NCBI RefSeq assembly: GCF_900547205.1
Contig: NZ_URFY01000047.1
Location: 1-34,809 of the forward strand
Direction of reading: 5' to 3'
Source of the DNA: an uncultured Bacteroides sp.
Lineage (GTDB): Bacteria > Bacteroidota > Bacteroidia > Bacteroidales > Bacteroidaceae
DNA: 34,809 bases
The notes beneath the pieces were generated by a model. That model saw only the letters and a program-made list of their open reading frames with translations, had not been told where the DNA came from and did not search any database. Both the position numbers and the translations under genes were made by a program. Each line of letters begins with the position of its first letter. The first letter of the stretch is position 1. Shown here one piece after another: positions 15,396-22,780 of this stretch.

Positions 15396-16439
15396 TTATT
15401 TGATTACTCCTAATGGGTATTGCATAGTGACGCAGTGCAAAGAGCCATGCTGTTTTATCAATGCGTGGCAGTCGATGCCAACAATTTGATGTTTCGGGAA
15501 TGCTTGTTGCAATACTTCTCCTGCTTTCCGGTCATTCTCTGGTTGGTTGTAAGTGGGGTAGAGAATGGCATCATTCATAATCAAGAAGTTGGCGTAAGTA
15601 GCGGGTAAGCGTTCGCCATCTTCTTCTATCTTATCTGCCATTGGCAATGCTAACAGTCGATAGGGCTCACCTGCTAACGTACGGAATGACTTCAGTTGCT
15701 CTTCCATGGCAAGCAAAGCTTCATAATGTTCATCTTCCTTGTTTTCGCATTTCACGTAAGCAATGGTATCCACAGAGCAGAAGCGCGCCAAAGTGTCGAT
15801 GTGACTATCGGTATCGTCACCTGCCAGATAACCACGGTCCAACCACAAAACTTTTTGGAGGTGGAACTTTGATTTCAGGTATTCTTCTATTTCCACTTGA
15901 TTCAGCTTCCCGTTCCGGTTAGGAGAAAGCAGGCATTCGGAAGTAGTGAGAAGAGTACCCATTCCGTCGCTTTCGATAGAACCTCCTTCGAGAACGAAGT
16001 CGAGACAGTCGATATACTGACCATTCAGAACTCCGGCGTCAACAGCGCGTCTGGTTATTTGATTATCCAGTTCGGAAGCAAACTTCAAGCCCCATCCGTT
16101 GAATGTGAAATCAAGTAGAGAAGGATTGCCGGTGTCTATCATCGTGATGGCACCATGATCGCGTGCCCATGTATCATTCGTTTCACATTTCAGGAAGCGG
16201 ACATTATCCATATTGACAGTTGCAGATATCTGTTGCTTCACTTCATCAGGCTCCGGAGTCACGATTAGTAATAACTCACGTTTTGCTATTTCTCTAGCTA
16301 TATTGATGAAACATTCCTGAACTTCCGCCAGCATATACGCCCAATCAGTATTAGCGTGGGGCCATGTAAGCTGTACGCCGCTCTGTAAGTGCCATTCGGC
16401 AGGCAGGTGGGGGGCTCGCAGCTCCACTTGTACAGTCAT
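15396..16439 (-). CDS. aguA: Agmatine deiminase
   Basis: This enzyme hydrolyses agmatine to N-carbamoylputrescine and ammonia, the step before aguB. It belongs to the peptidyl-arginine-deiminase (guanidino-modifying) fold. The N-terminal LPAEWHLQSGVQLTWPH, the middle FVLEGGSIESDG, the DDTDSHIDTLARF segment and the C-terminal GSLHCVTMQYP with catalytic Cys336 are all present. I chose the ATG at 16439 (347 residues, MTVQVELRAP) because the family normally begins close to the LPAEW block. The frame is open to an ATG at 16511, which would add 24 residues rich in Gly/Pro without known function. Confidence 0.93.
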   Translation of the reverse strand: MTVQVELRAPHLPAEWHLQSGVQLTWPHANTDWAYMLAEVQECFINIAREIAKRELLLIVTPEPDEVKQQISATVNMDNVRFLKCETNDTWARDHGAITMIDTGNPSLLDFTFNGWGLKFASELDNQITRRAVDAGVLNGQYIDCLDFVLEGGSIESDGMGTLLTTSECLLSPNRNGKLNQVEIEEYLKSKFHLQKVLWLDRGYLAGDDTDSHIDTLARFCSVDTIAYVKCENKEDEHYEALLAMEEQLKSFRTLAGEPYRLLALPMADKIEEDGERLPATYANFLIMNDAILYPTYNQPENDRKAGEVLQQAFPKHQIVGIDCHALIKQHGSLHCVTMQYPLGVIK

Positions 16440-16529
16440 ATTCTTGCCGAAGTTCAATTGCAAATCTTTCTCCGAGCCACCAGGGCTGGGGAGTCCTACC
16501 ATTATTCCCATTATACTATTATCATTTAG

Positions 16530-17066
16530 TTACTTATCTTGTTTTGGCTTTCTGTCGAAGAACGGATTCTTGGAGGATGCACTTACAGGAATCGCAAACA
16601 CCATTTTGCTATCCTTCAACCAATTGAGACGTTGAGCTGCTAGTCCGGCAGAGAACATCACTCGAGTATCTACGCGCATATCGGCAGCAGTTGCACAGGC
16701 TGAACCGATCGCAATACCCACATCGATGCTATTGATGGTACAAGGAACACTCTCCGTACGTCCGGCACAAGTGGCAAATCCACAATGACCGCAGTTCAAT
16801 CCCTGAGCTTGCTCGCGCGTACCTATTAATATAACACATTCAGCACTCAGGATGTTGTCGGCATCACGAAGGAAAAACTTCATTCCGTGCTCTTCCACCA
16901 TAGCTATCATCGTATCCGACAACTGCTTGATATCTTCATCCGTAACCATAGCCACTTCAATAATATCAATACCTTTTCCTTTGGGAGCGGTTCGCGCGGC
17001 AGTCATCATCTGACGGGCTACTTGTAATACGTGCTCATGGCGGGCATCTCTTTCGTTTAGTATCAT
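16530..17066 (-). CDS. DUF2148 ferredoxin-like domain protein
   Basis: This 178-residue soluble protein carries the DUF2148 cysteine cluster CGHCGFATCAGRTESVPC (Cys92, 95, 100, 109). The family is thought to hold an iron-sulfur cluster, but no reaction is established. The N-terminus ERDARHEHVLQVARQMMTAA and the block ACATAADMRVDTRVMFSAGL are typical of the family. It is the first gene of the run into aguA and aguB: the gap to aguA is 18 nt if the long aguA start is used and about 90 nt with the start preferred here. A functional tie to polyamine synthesis is not known. Confidence 0.88.
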   Translation of the reverse strand: MILNERDARHEHVLQVARQMMTAARTAPKGKGIDIIEVAMVTDEDIKQLSDTMIAMVEEHGMKFFLRDADNILSAECVILIGTREQAQGLNCGHCGFATCAGRTESVPCTINSIDVGIAIGSACATAADMRVDTRVMFSAGLAAQRLNWLKDSKMVFAIPVSASSKNPFFDRKPKQDK

Positions 17067-17094
17067 ATCTTTTCTTGAATTAATTAGTGAGAGA

Positions 17095-17102
17095 CAAAGA
17101 TA
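17095..17102 (-). promoter_or_regulatory. -7 box of the DUF2148-aguA-aguB operon
   Basis: The minus strand reads TATCTTTG (exact TAnnTTTG), 29 nt upstream of the DUF2148 ATG. It predicts a leader of about 20 nt. Confidence 0.6.
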
Positions 17103-17222
17103 AATGAAAATTGCTAAACATGAGCTATATGATGAAATAAATAGAAATAACTACACTAATGAGCTACTATTTTATAAGTTTAGACATTTACTTATATATG
17201 AATTCCAAAACTCTATATGTTT

Positions 17223-17795
17223 TCACTCCAAGTTTAAGATGAAATCCTTAACCTCTCTATATTTTCTAATTTTTTCTTCATCAGGAATTGAATTACCATG
17301 GGGGAAAGCTATATTAAAAAATACTGTATCACAATTCCTTTGTGCTAATAATTTTCCCATATACCCAGAATTTGAAGAATATTTCTTTTCACCTAGATAT
17401 TTAGAAATGAATATACTCAAAACTTTACTATGTAAGATAATTGCTACTCGCGGATTATATTCTAAGATTGTTTTCTCTAATTGTTTGCAATCGTTAGCAG
17501 TAGGCTTTATTTGGTTACTATTACTATCTGCAATATGAGTAACTAAATCCGTGATTCCAAAACTACAATGATTTACGTTGAAAATTGTATCTCCAAAGAT
17601 ACGTTCATCTGCAAAATCTTTATTTACTTCTTCCAAAATTAACCCACTTTTATATAATTGAGTCCAAAGTGATTGTTTTACTGAAAAGTAATGTCCTTTT
17701 TGACTAGAAATAGTAGCTGGATTCAATCCTATAAAAAGAATATCTAAATTCTTTCTCACAAAAGGTTTTAATGTTGAATTTCCCATAATTATCAA
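17223..17795 (-). CDS. Uracil-DNA-glycosylase-superfamily protein (Mug-like)
   Basis: About 187-190 residues with the outline of the UDG superfamily. Motif A-like LDILFIGLNPATIS (about 18-31) is followed by FSVKQSLWTQLYKSG. A middle FGITDLVTHI segment follows, and FFNIAFPHGNSIPDEEKIRKY lies near the C-terminus in place of the usual SPLS or PHPSGxNR loop. Such proteins remove uracil or mismatched thymine from DNA; activity here is inferred from the family only. Base composition is markedly AT-richer than the neighbouring agu genes, suggesting later arrival. The first ATG is at 17795; MGNSTLK at 17786 is also possible. The zinc-ribbon gene ends 15 nt upstream, so they are probably co-transcribed. 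Confidence 0.7.
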   Translation of the reverse strand: MIIMGNSTLKPFVRKNLDILFIGLNPATISSQKGHYFSVKQSLWTQLYKSGLILEEVNKDFADERIFGDTIFNVNHCSFGITDLVTHIADSNSNQIKPTANDCKQLEKTILEYNPRVAIILHSKVLSIFISKYLGEKKYSSNSGYMGKLLAQRNCDTVFFNIAFPHGNSIPDEEKIRKYREVKDFILNLE

Positions 17796-17810
17796 TTTTT
17801 AATTCTATAA

Positions 17811-18266
17811 CTACAATAATATGGAATACATTATCGCTGTGAATATTATTCCTGTTATCGTCCCAATTAATGCCGAATTAGCCTTTCCTTCATCATTACT
17901 CCACGAAGCAATGCATAAAATTATTCCAATTAATGGAATCATGAAACTCACTAAAAGATAACCTAAACTAATACCTTTACTATTTGTGCTTTTATCGGTT
18001 TGAGGACATCCACAAAAAGGGCAATTTGAAGCATAGCTTGATATTTGTTTACCGCACTCTCTACAATAAATTAATGACATACTATTTTTATTATTTGAAG
18101 ATTTATAACTTGGCGTTAAATTATAAGTAATCAATTCTTTTTTGCAATTAGGACATCCGAATATAACATCCGGTTTTGAAGGAGCTTCAATCACTTTTTT
18201 GCAGAAAGGACATTCAACCATTGCAGAATGAATACCTTTCTTTTCAATCTCATTATTATTTTCCAT
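17811..18266 (-). CDS. Double zinc-ribbon membrane protein
   Basis: This 151-residue protein has two four-cysteine ribbons: Cys19/22/38/41 (ECPFCKKV...GCPNCKKE) and Cys68/71/82/85 (YCRECGKQ...NCPFCGCP). The second looks like the zinc_ribbon_2/DUF2116 type. Two closely spaced membrane segments follow (about 100-118 and 128-150, with a short charged loop WSNDEGKANS), similar to DUF4190-like tails. The N-terminus has no signal peptide, so the ribbons probably face the cytoplasm. Function is unknown. It is AT-rich like its neighbours and sits in a leftward run with the UDG-like gene and a short membrane peptide. Confidence 0.75.
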   Translation of the reverse strand: MENNNEIEKKGIHSAMVECPFCKKVIEAPSKPDVIFGCPNCKKELITYNLTPSYKSSNNKNSMSLIYCRECGKQISSYASNCPFCGCPQTDKSTNSKGISLGYLLVSFMIPLIGIILCIASWSNDEGKANSALIGTITGIIFTAIMYSILL

Positions 18267-18285
18267 ACTACCAAAGTTTATTTTA

Positions 18286-18465
18286 TTAAATAACTATTCC
18301 TATAAAATCTAAAAAGGCAAATATCCAACAGATTGCAAATAAAAAACATAAGACTGATAAAATTAAAAAGTCGCCATCGTGCTTTTTCACGCCAACCTCC
18401 TGCGAAAGGAGAATCCTAACTCCAATTTTAGGCACAGGAATTACTGAAATTGCTTCCATAAACAT
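18286..18465 (-). CDS. 59-residue single-span membrane peptide (hypothetical)
   Basis: A frame begins at ATG 18465 (MFMEAISVIPVP), with a second ATG at 18459, and stops at TAA 18286-18288. About 30 polar residues (KIGVRILLSQEVGVKKHDGD) are followed by a long hydrophobic stretch, FLILSVLCFLFAICWIFAFL, ending FIGIVI. Its stop lies 19 nt before the zinc-ribbon gene on the same strand. I do not recognise it. Support rests on the clear membrane-span composition and operon-like spacing; expression is unproven. Confidence 0.45.
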   Translation of the reverse strand: MFMEAISVIPVPKIGVRILLSQEVGVKKHDGDFLILSVLCFLFAICWIFAFLDFIGIVI

Positions 18466-18507
18466 TTTTATCTTAATATATCACTCTGAGCTCCTGAAGT
18501 GAAGTTA

Positions 18508-18750
18508 TACAAAAAAGAAAGTGTGGAGTCATCTGTTTATCTATCGGGAGGCTCTGGTAAACCTAAGGAACAAATAAACAATACCCCACACTTGTATATG
18601 TATGCGTAAGAACAACGCATAATGGTATACAAGTGATGAGTGTTATTGTTATCCCTGTTCCTTTTGAAATTTACCAGATTTCCCGAATAAGGATAAAAGC
18701 AAAACACTTTCATCTATTAAAAAGTAACATCACATAATTACTTATATGAC
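18508..18750 (-). ncRNA. Long rod-shaped structured RNA, 6S RNA-like candidate
   Basis: From 18517 to 18711 the sequence folds into one long interrupted hairpin. Pairs are 18517-18524/18704-18711, 18536-18541/18692-18697, 18545-18549/18681-18685, 18553-18561/18670-18678, 18567-18571/18657-18661, 18577-18583/18644-18650, 18589-18598/18626-18635 and 18601-18607/18615-18621, with apical loop 18608-18614. That is about 57 base pairs with internal bulges, the shape of 6S RNA. Strand choice: on the minus strand a TATATTTG box (18755-18762) precedes it and six T's (18511-18516) follow the closing stem. No reading frame fits. Known Bacteroidales 6S-like RNA is the best comparison; the identification is inference. 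Confidence 0.65.
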
Positions 18751-18754
18751 ACTG

Positions 18755-18762
18755 CAAATATA
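18755..18762 (-). promoter_or_regulatory. -7 box of the structured RNA
   Basis: The minus strand reads TATATTTG (consensus TAnnTTTG), about 44 nt upstream of the closing stem of the rod. The intervening leader could form a small extra stem, AAGTAA...TTACTT (18722-18743). Confidence 0.55.
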
Positions 18763-18803
18763 GATATATTTTGCCATAAAACACTCAGGGGTATTGTTTT
18801 TTA

Positions 18804-19715
18804 TCATAAATTTCTCTTTAATGCTTCCTCATATACTTTCCGAATCCGCTCCCTTAGATATAAAGGTTTGATTACAGTAAGTGAACTACTTCGTGAAAGT
18901 AGCGCCATTACGAAATCATTGGTAATACGTAAATGTAGCCTTATTCGGAATTCCACTTCAGTATCTATTATAATCTCTTGAGAATGATGTAATGGAACTG
19001 ATTTTAAGAAACTACCATCCAATGTACTATAACTAAGTTCAATATCTTCTACAGGAATATTTGTTTGATTCCATATTCCATAGCTGTCTTTAAATAAATC
19101 ATTTACGTTAATATTCATATTACGTTTAAAAGATCCTTGATAAATAATCCTAAGCTTGCGGATGCAATCTATACTGAACGTTTTCAAAAGGTTATCGTCA
19201 TATGCAAGAAGATACCACCTTTGTTGGTCCTCTTTTAGGTAGTAAGGTAATACTTTCTTTTCACGTACCTTACCTCCTTCACGCACATAAATGTAGCTAA
19301 ACTCTATTGGATGAGAGAATTTAATAGCTTTAATCAACTGTGGGAGACACTCACTGTCAGCTGGTCGATGATGTTCAGCAAGAACATAAGAGTATAGGTT
19401 TGAAGCATTGCCTATAGCATTGAGTAAATCAAAATTCAGCAATAGCCGCTCATATTGCTCTTTCTTCAAATCATCTTCTTCATTAATATAATAACCGTTA
19501 TGTTTTTTGTCAAAACAAATACGGATACCAAACAAATCTTCTATATCTTTAAAATCCCGTTGCAAGGTTCTAATATCTACAGGCGTACCGTCACGTTCTT
19601 CCATGCGGCGTATTACATAGCTTTCCAATTCATCCCGTGATACATACCGTTGCAGTCCTTTCAATTTATTGATAATGACTAGCATTCGTTGTATACCTTC
19701 CAATCTTTTGCCCAT
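18804..19715 (-). CDS. WYL-domain transcriptional regulator
   Basis: About 303 residues. An N-terminal helix-turn-helix of the DeoR/HTH_11 kind (GKRLEGIQRMLVIINKLKG, then RTLQRDFKDIEDLFGI) is followed by a WYL ligand-sensing domain with FSYIYVREGGKVREKKVLPY and QRWYLLAYDDN, and a WCX-like C-terminus. WYL proteins bind nucleotides or nucleic acids and control stress, phage-defence or DNA-damage genes; the target here is unknown. The frame extends to 19772, but a -7 box lies inside that extension, so the start at 19715 (MGKRLEG) is preferred. It is divergent from fetA, which it might control. Confidence 0.88.
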   Translation of the reverse strand: MGKRLEGIQRMLVIINKLKGLQRYVSRDELESYVIRRMEERDGTPVDIRTLQRDFKDIEDLFGIRICFDKKHNGYYINEEDDLKKEQYERLLLNFDLLNAIGNASNLYSYVLAEHHRPADSECLPQLIKAIKFSHPIEFSYIYVREGGKVREKKVLPYYLKEDQQRWYLLAYDDNLLKTFSIDCIRKLRIIYQGSFKRNMNINVNDLFKDSYGIWNQTNIPVEDIELSYSTLDGSFLKSVPLHHSQEIIIDTEVEFRIRLHLRITNDFVMALLSRSSSLTVIKPLYLRERIRKVYEEALKRNL

Positions 19716-19742
19716 ATCAGTTCCTATTTTATTTTCTGCACA

Positions 19743-19750
19743 CAAAGATA
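19743..19750 (-). promoter_or_regulatory. -7 box of the WYL regulator
   Basis: The minus strand reads TATCTTTG, an exact consensus match 28 nt before the ATG at 19715. It decides that start over the longer frame. Confidence 0.6.
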
Positions 19751-19825
19751 GTAAGCCATGCCGACAAAACACGTCGTTTTGAGAAAATTTTATTCCTTAT
19801 TCTGGCATCCAAATGTCTTTTTATG

Positions 19826-19833
19826 TACTTTTG
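19826..19833 (+). promoter_or_regulatory. -7 box of fetA promoter
   Basis: TACTTTTG matches the consensus 25 nt upstream of ATG 19858. The earlier ATG at 19813 lies upstream of the box, which argues against the longer start. Confidence 0.6.
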
Positions 19834-19857
19834 GCGAGAATATCAAGAGAACGAACC

Positions 19858-20478
19858 ATGCTACATATCAACAAAGCCTGCATCACCTTTGGAACAGAAG
19901 TCCTCTTCTCCGGATTTAACATGAAGCTGGAGAAGGGCGAAACAGCCTGTATTGTAGGTCAATCCGGCTGTGGAAAGACCTCGTTACTAAATGCAGTAAT
20001 GGGGTTTGTCCCATTGAAGGAGGGGAGCATCAAGGTGGGAGAAACCTTACTTAGCAAATCCACCATTGACGCAGTACGCCGCCAAATTGCATGGATTCCT
20101 CAGGAACTAGCATTGCCTTTCGAGTGGGTGAGAGAAATGGTAGCTCTTCCATTTGATTTGAAAGTAAACCGTTCCGTCCCATTTTCTGAGGAAAGGCTCT
20201 TTGATTGTTTTGATGAATTGGGGCTAGAACATGAACTATATGCCAAACGGGTAAATGAAGTTTCGGGCGGACAGCGACAACGTATCATGCTGGCTGTAGC
20301 GGCAATGCTCAACAAACCTTTGATTATTATCGACGAACCAACATCCGCTCTGGATGCCGGAACTACGGATAAAGTCCTTTCCTTTTTCCGACGACAGGCA
20401 GAGAAAGGAGCTGCCGTACTCGCCGTTTCGCACGATAAGGATTTCGCATCGGGATGTCATTACTTGATTGAACTATAA
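19858..20478 (+). CDS. fetA: ABC transporter ATPase, FetA/YbbL type
   Basis: This 206-residue ATPase powers the FetB permease encoded next. Walker A is GQSGCGKT (34-41), the Q-loop is in WIPQELALP (80-86), the signature is SGGQR (136-140), Walker B is LIIIDEP (155-161) and the switch His is 192. The small size and the UPF0014/FetB partner point to the FetAB system, described in E. coli as an iron exporter that protects against oxidative stress. The substrate in Bacteroides is inferred. The start is set by the promoter box at 19826. Confidence 0.88.
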   Translation: MLHINKACITFGTEVLFSGFNMKLEKGETACIVGQSGCGKTSLLNAVMGFVPLKEGSIKVGETLLSKSTIDAVRRQIAWIPQELALPFEWVREMVALPFDLKVNRSVPFSEERLFDCFDELGLEHELYAKRVNEVSGGQRQRIMLAVAAMLNKPLIIIDEPTSALDAGTTDKVLSFFRRQAEKGAAVLAVSHDKDFASGCHYLIEL

Positions 20479-20508
20479 AAAGTAAAACAATAAACGAAAT
20501 AATATACC

Positions 20509-21303
20509 TTGGGAACTATCGACATATCATATTATAACCTATTCATCGGCTTGCTCCTGCTTGTCATTCCTTTCTTTTATCTTTGGAAGTTTAAGACGGG
20601 ATTACTGAAACCTGCCGTGATAGGGACTTTCCGAATGATAATCCAACTTTTCTTTATCGGCATCTACCTGAAATACCTTTTTCTATGGAACAATCCATGG
20701 ATTAACTGCCTGTGGGTGATTATCATGATATTTGTAGCCGGACAGACAGCGCTGGTACGTACCGGACTGAAACGGGACATTCTGCTGATTCCTATTTCCG
20801 TCGGTTTTCTATGCAGTGTGGTTTTGGTGGGACTCTATTTTATTGGAATCGTACTTCAACTTGACAATATTTTCAGCGCGCAATATTTCATTCCCATATT
20901 CGGCATACTGATGGGGAATATGCTTTCGAGCAATGTGATAGCACTGAATACTTATTATAGTGGATTAAAGCGTGAACAGCAACTTTACCACTATCTATTA
21001 GGAAATGGAGCTACGCGACAAGAAGCACAGGCGCCATTTATAAAACAAGCCATCATCAAGTCTTTCAGCCCATTGATTGCCAATATCGCAATAATGGGAT
21101 TGGTAGCCCTTCCCGGTACGATGATTGGGCAGATTTTGGGAGGCAGTAGCCCCAATGTGGCTATCAAGTATCAAATGATGATAATGGTAATTACCTTCAC
21201 GGCATCCATGCTATCGCTGATGATTACTATTTCACTCGCTTCCCGAAGGTCATTCGATGCATACGGAAAATTGGTAGATATAACCAAGGAGCCCAAGAAA
21301 TGA
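20509..21303 (+). CDS. fetB: ABC transporter permease, FetB/YbbM (UPF0014) family
   Basis: This 264-residue inner-membrane protein has about seven membrane segments. Conserved UPF0014 features are visible: LKPAVIGTFRMIIQLFFIG near 31-49, FGILMGNMLSSNVIALN near 128-144, the ATPase-contact loop with GATRQEA near 165-171, and GLVALPGTMIGQILGGSSP near 195-213. It starts with TTG at 20509, 30 nt after fetA; no ATG allows the first span. It pairs with FetA, probably for export of iron or another metal. The stop overlaps the next gene's ATG in an ATGA junction. Confidence 0.88.
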   Translation: MGTIDISYYNLFIGLLLLVIPFFYLWKFKTGLLKPAVIGTFRMIIQLFFIGIYLKYLFLWNNPWINCLWVIIMIFVAGQTALVRTGLKRDILLIPISVGFLCSVVLVGLYFIGIVLQLDNIFSAQYFIPIFGILMGNMLSSNVIALNTYYSGLKREQQLYHYLLGNGATRQEAQAPFIKQAIIKSFSPLIANIAIMGLVALPGTMIGQILGGSSPNVAIKYQMMIMVITFTASMLSLMITISLASRRSFDAYGKLVDITKEPKK

Positions 21304-21590
21304 CACTATCCGACCGCATATTCCAAACAGTAGCCAATGTATCTATTCCGCATTTCTTCATCACCGTGGAGTTTTCGGCAATAGGTGGCGAGATGCCCCA
21401 ATGCATCGAAGCCTTTTTAAGAGAAAAGCATAGAGCCATTCTTCAAGGAGCAAAGGTGCGCAAGTTTGTTTATCAAGAAGGAGGATGGCGTCTGATTTTT
21501 ACCTTTTTCCCCACAGATAGAGTGGTGGACGAACGGTATGCCCTGAAAAATAAAGTTCTATTCAAAACCCCGCACGAATCAAGAAAATAA
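21300..21590 (+). CDS. Hypothetical protein translationally coupled to fetB
   Basis: This 96-residue soluble protein has an ATG that overlaps the fetB stop (ATGA, 21300-21303), so the two should be co-translated. It has no signal peptide and no membrane span. It alternates hydrophobic and polar stretches (IPHFFITVEFSAIGGEMP, then RAILQGAKVRKFVYQEGGWR and LIFTFFPTD), which suggests a small beta-rich fold. I do not recognise the family. A role connected with FetAB is only suggested by the coupling. Confidence 0.65.
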   Translation: MTLSDRIFQTVANVSIPHFFITVEFSAIGGEMPQCIEAFLREKHRAILQGAKVRKFVYQEGGWRLIFTFFPTDRVVDERYALKNKVLFKTPHESRK

Positions 21591-21593
21591 TGC

Positions 21594-21601
21594 TACTTTT
21601 G
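21594..21601 (+). promoter_or_regulatory. -7 box of EamA transporter promoter
   Basis: TACTTTTG followed by TGCC lies 18 nt before ATG 21620. It overlaps the longer candidate start at 21590 and therefore favours a start at 21611 or 21620. Confidence 0.55.
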
Positions 21602-21619
21602 TGCCCAAAAATGATTGTC

Positions 21620-22555
21620 ATGAATGAAAAAGCAAAAGGATATATGCTGGGAGCCATTGCCGCAGCAACATACGGTATGAATCCATTGTTTGCCCTTCCT
21701 TTATATAAGGATGGGATGGACCCGGATTCCGTACTTTTCTTTAGATATTTATTTGCCATTCCGCTATTGGGCATTATGCTCAAAACAAGAGGACGGAGTT
21801 TCAAAGTAAGTCGCAAAGAAATAGGGACCTTAGTAATAATGGGACTTTTGGTAGCGTTGTCTTCGCTTACTTTGTTTCAGAGCTACAACTATATGGGGGC
21901 GGGCATCGCGTCTACTCTTTTGTTTGTCTATCCCATCATGGTGGCATTGATAATGACGTTTGTTTTTAAGGAGAAGCTGACCTTGCAAATAGGATTCTGC
22001 ATACTACTGGCATTGAGCGGCATCGGCTTGCTTTACAAAAACAGTGACGGTAGCACTCTCAGCTTAGTGGGGACATTACTGGTGATGGCTTCGGCGCTTT
22101 CGTATGCTATCTACATCATCGGTGTCAATCAGACTGCGTTGAAAAATGTGGCAACCCTCAAAGTAACTTTCTATATTCTGCTGTTCGGGCTAACTCTGTT
22201 TATAGGCCGTTTGTGTTGGATTGGAAATATGAACCTACCGAGCGAGTGGTATCTATGGGGAAACCTGATTGCATTGGCAGTCTTTCCCACCGCTATCTCA
22301 TTCTTGTGTACTACAAGTGCCATCAAGTATATCGGTTCCACTCCAACTGCCATTCTCGGTGCATTGGAACCTGTCACTGCCATATTCTTCGGCATAACCA
22401 TTTTTGGGGAGGTGCTGACCACCAGAGAAAGCATCGGACTCGTAATGATTATTGTTGCAGTGACTTTTGTCATCGCAGGAAGCAATATCACAGATTACCT
22501 GATTCGTTTCAGAAAACTATTCCCAAGGTTGCCTTTACCAAACAAAAGGAAATAA
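21620..22555 (+). CDS. EamA/DMT-superfamily transporter
   Basis: About 311 residues with ten predicted membrane spans made of two EamA repeats. The first repeat starts GYMLGAIAAATYGMNPLFAL; the second, GTLLVMASALSYAIYIIGVN, begins near residue 160. The usual repeat end, LGALEPVTAIFFGITIFGEV, lies near 255. Family members export amino acids or other small metabolites; the substrate is not deducible. A short basic cytoplasmic tail closes it. The frame is open to ATG 21590, but a promoter box at 21594 makes 21620 (MNEKAKG) or 21611 the likely start. It is therefore probably transcribed independently of fetAB. Confidence 0.88.
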   Translation: MNEKAKGYMLGAIAAATYGMNPLFALPLYKDGMDPDSVLFFRYLFAIPLLGIMLKTRGRSFKVSRKEIGTLVIMGLLVALSSLTLFQSYNYMGAGIASTLLFVYPIMVALIMTFVFKEKLTLQIGFCILLALSGIGLLYKNSDGSTLSLVGTLLVMASALSYAIYIIGVNQTALKNVATLKVTFYILLFGLTLFIGRLCWIGNMNLPSEWYLWGNLIALAVFPTAISFLCTTSAIKYIGSTPTAILGALEPVTAIFFGITIFGEVLTTRESIGLVMIIVAVTFVIAGSNITDYLIRFRKLFPRLPLPNKRK

Positions 22556-22595
22556 GAAGATAAACGTAGGCCTATACACCAAGAGCCGTAGTGTT

Positions 22596-22755
22596 CCAGT
22601 TAGTTTCAAGCAATGAAACTAGAGTTTCAAAGCCGTTGGAACTACAGTTTCATGCCTATGGAACTAGAGTTTCATGCGGGCGGAACTAAAGTTTCATGCG
22701 GGTGGAACTAAAGTTTCACGTGCATGGAACTACAGTTCCCTGCGGGGAAACTGAA
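22596..22755. repeat. 22-nt tandem repeat array between convergent genes
   Basis: Four units are exactly 22 nt (22639-22660, 22661-22682, 22683-22704, 22705-22726) and about three degenerate ones lie at the edges. The unit core is GAACTNNAGTTTCATGC; the variable NN is AC, AG, AA or AA and the spacer is GGGCG, GGGTG or similar. Each core carries a short inverted repeat AACT-NN-AGTT, so the array can form a series of mini-hairpins; GAAACTAGAGTTTC near 22615 has 6-bp arms. It sits between the stops of EamA (+) and a DUF4891 gene (-) and may serve as a bidirectional terminator or barrier. Confidence 0.75.
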
Positions 22756-22780
22756 CGTTAATGCACAAGATTGATGAATT

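Noticed and set aside
22596..22755. CRISPR array
   Set aside because: Units are contiguous 22-mers with near-identical content; there are no unique 30-nt spacers and no cas genes.
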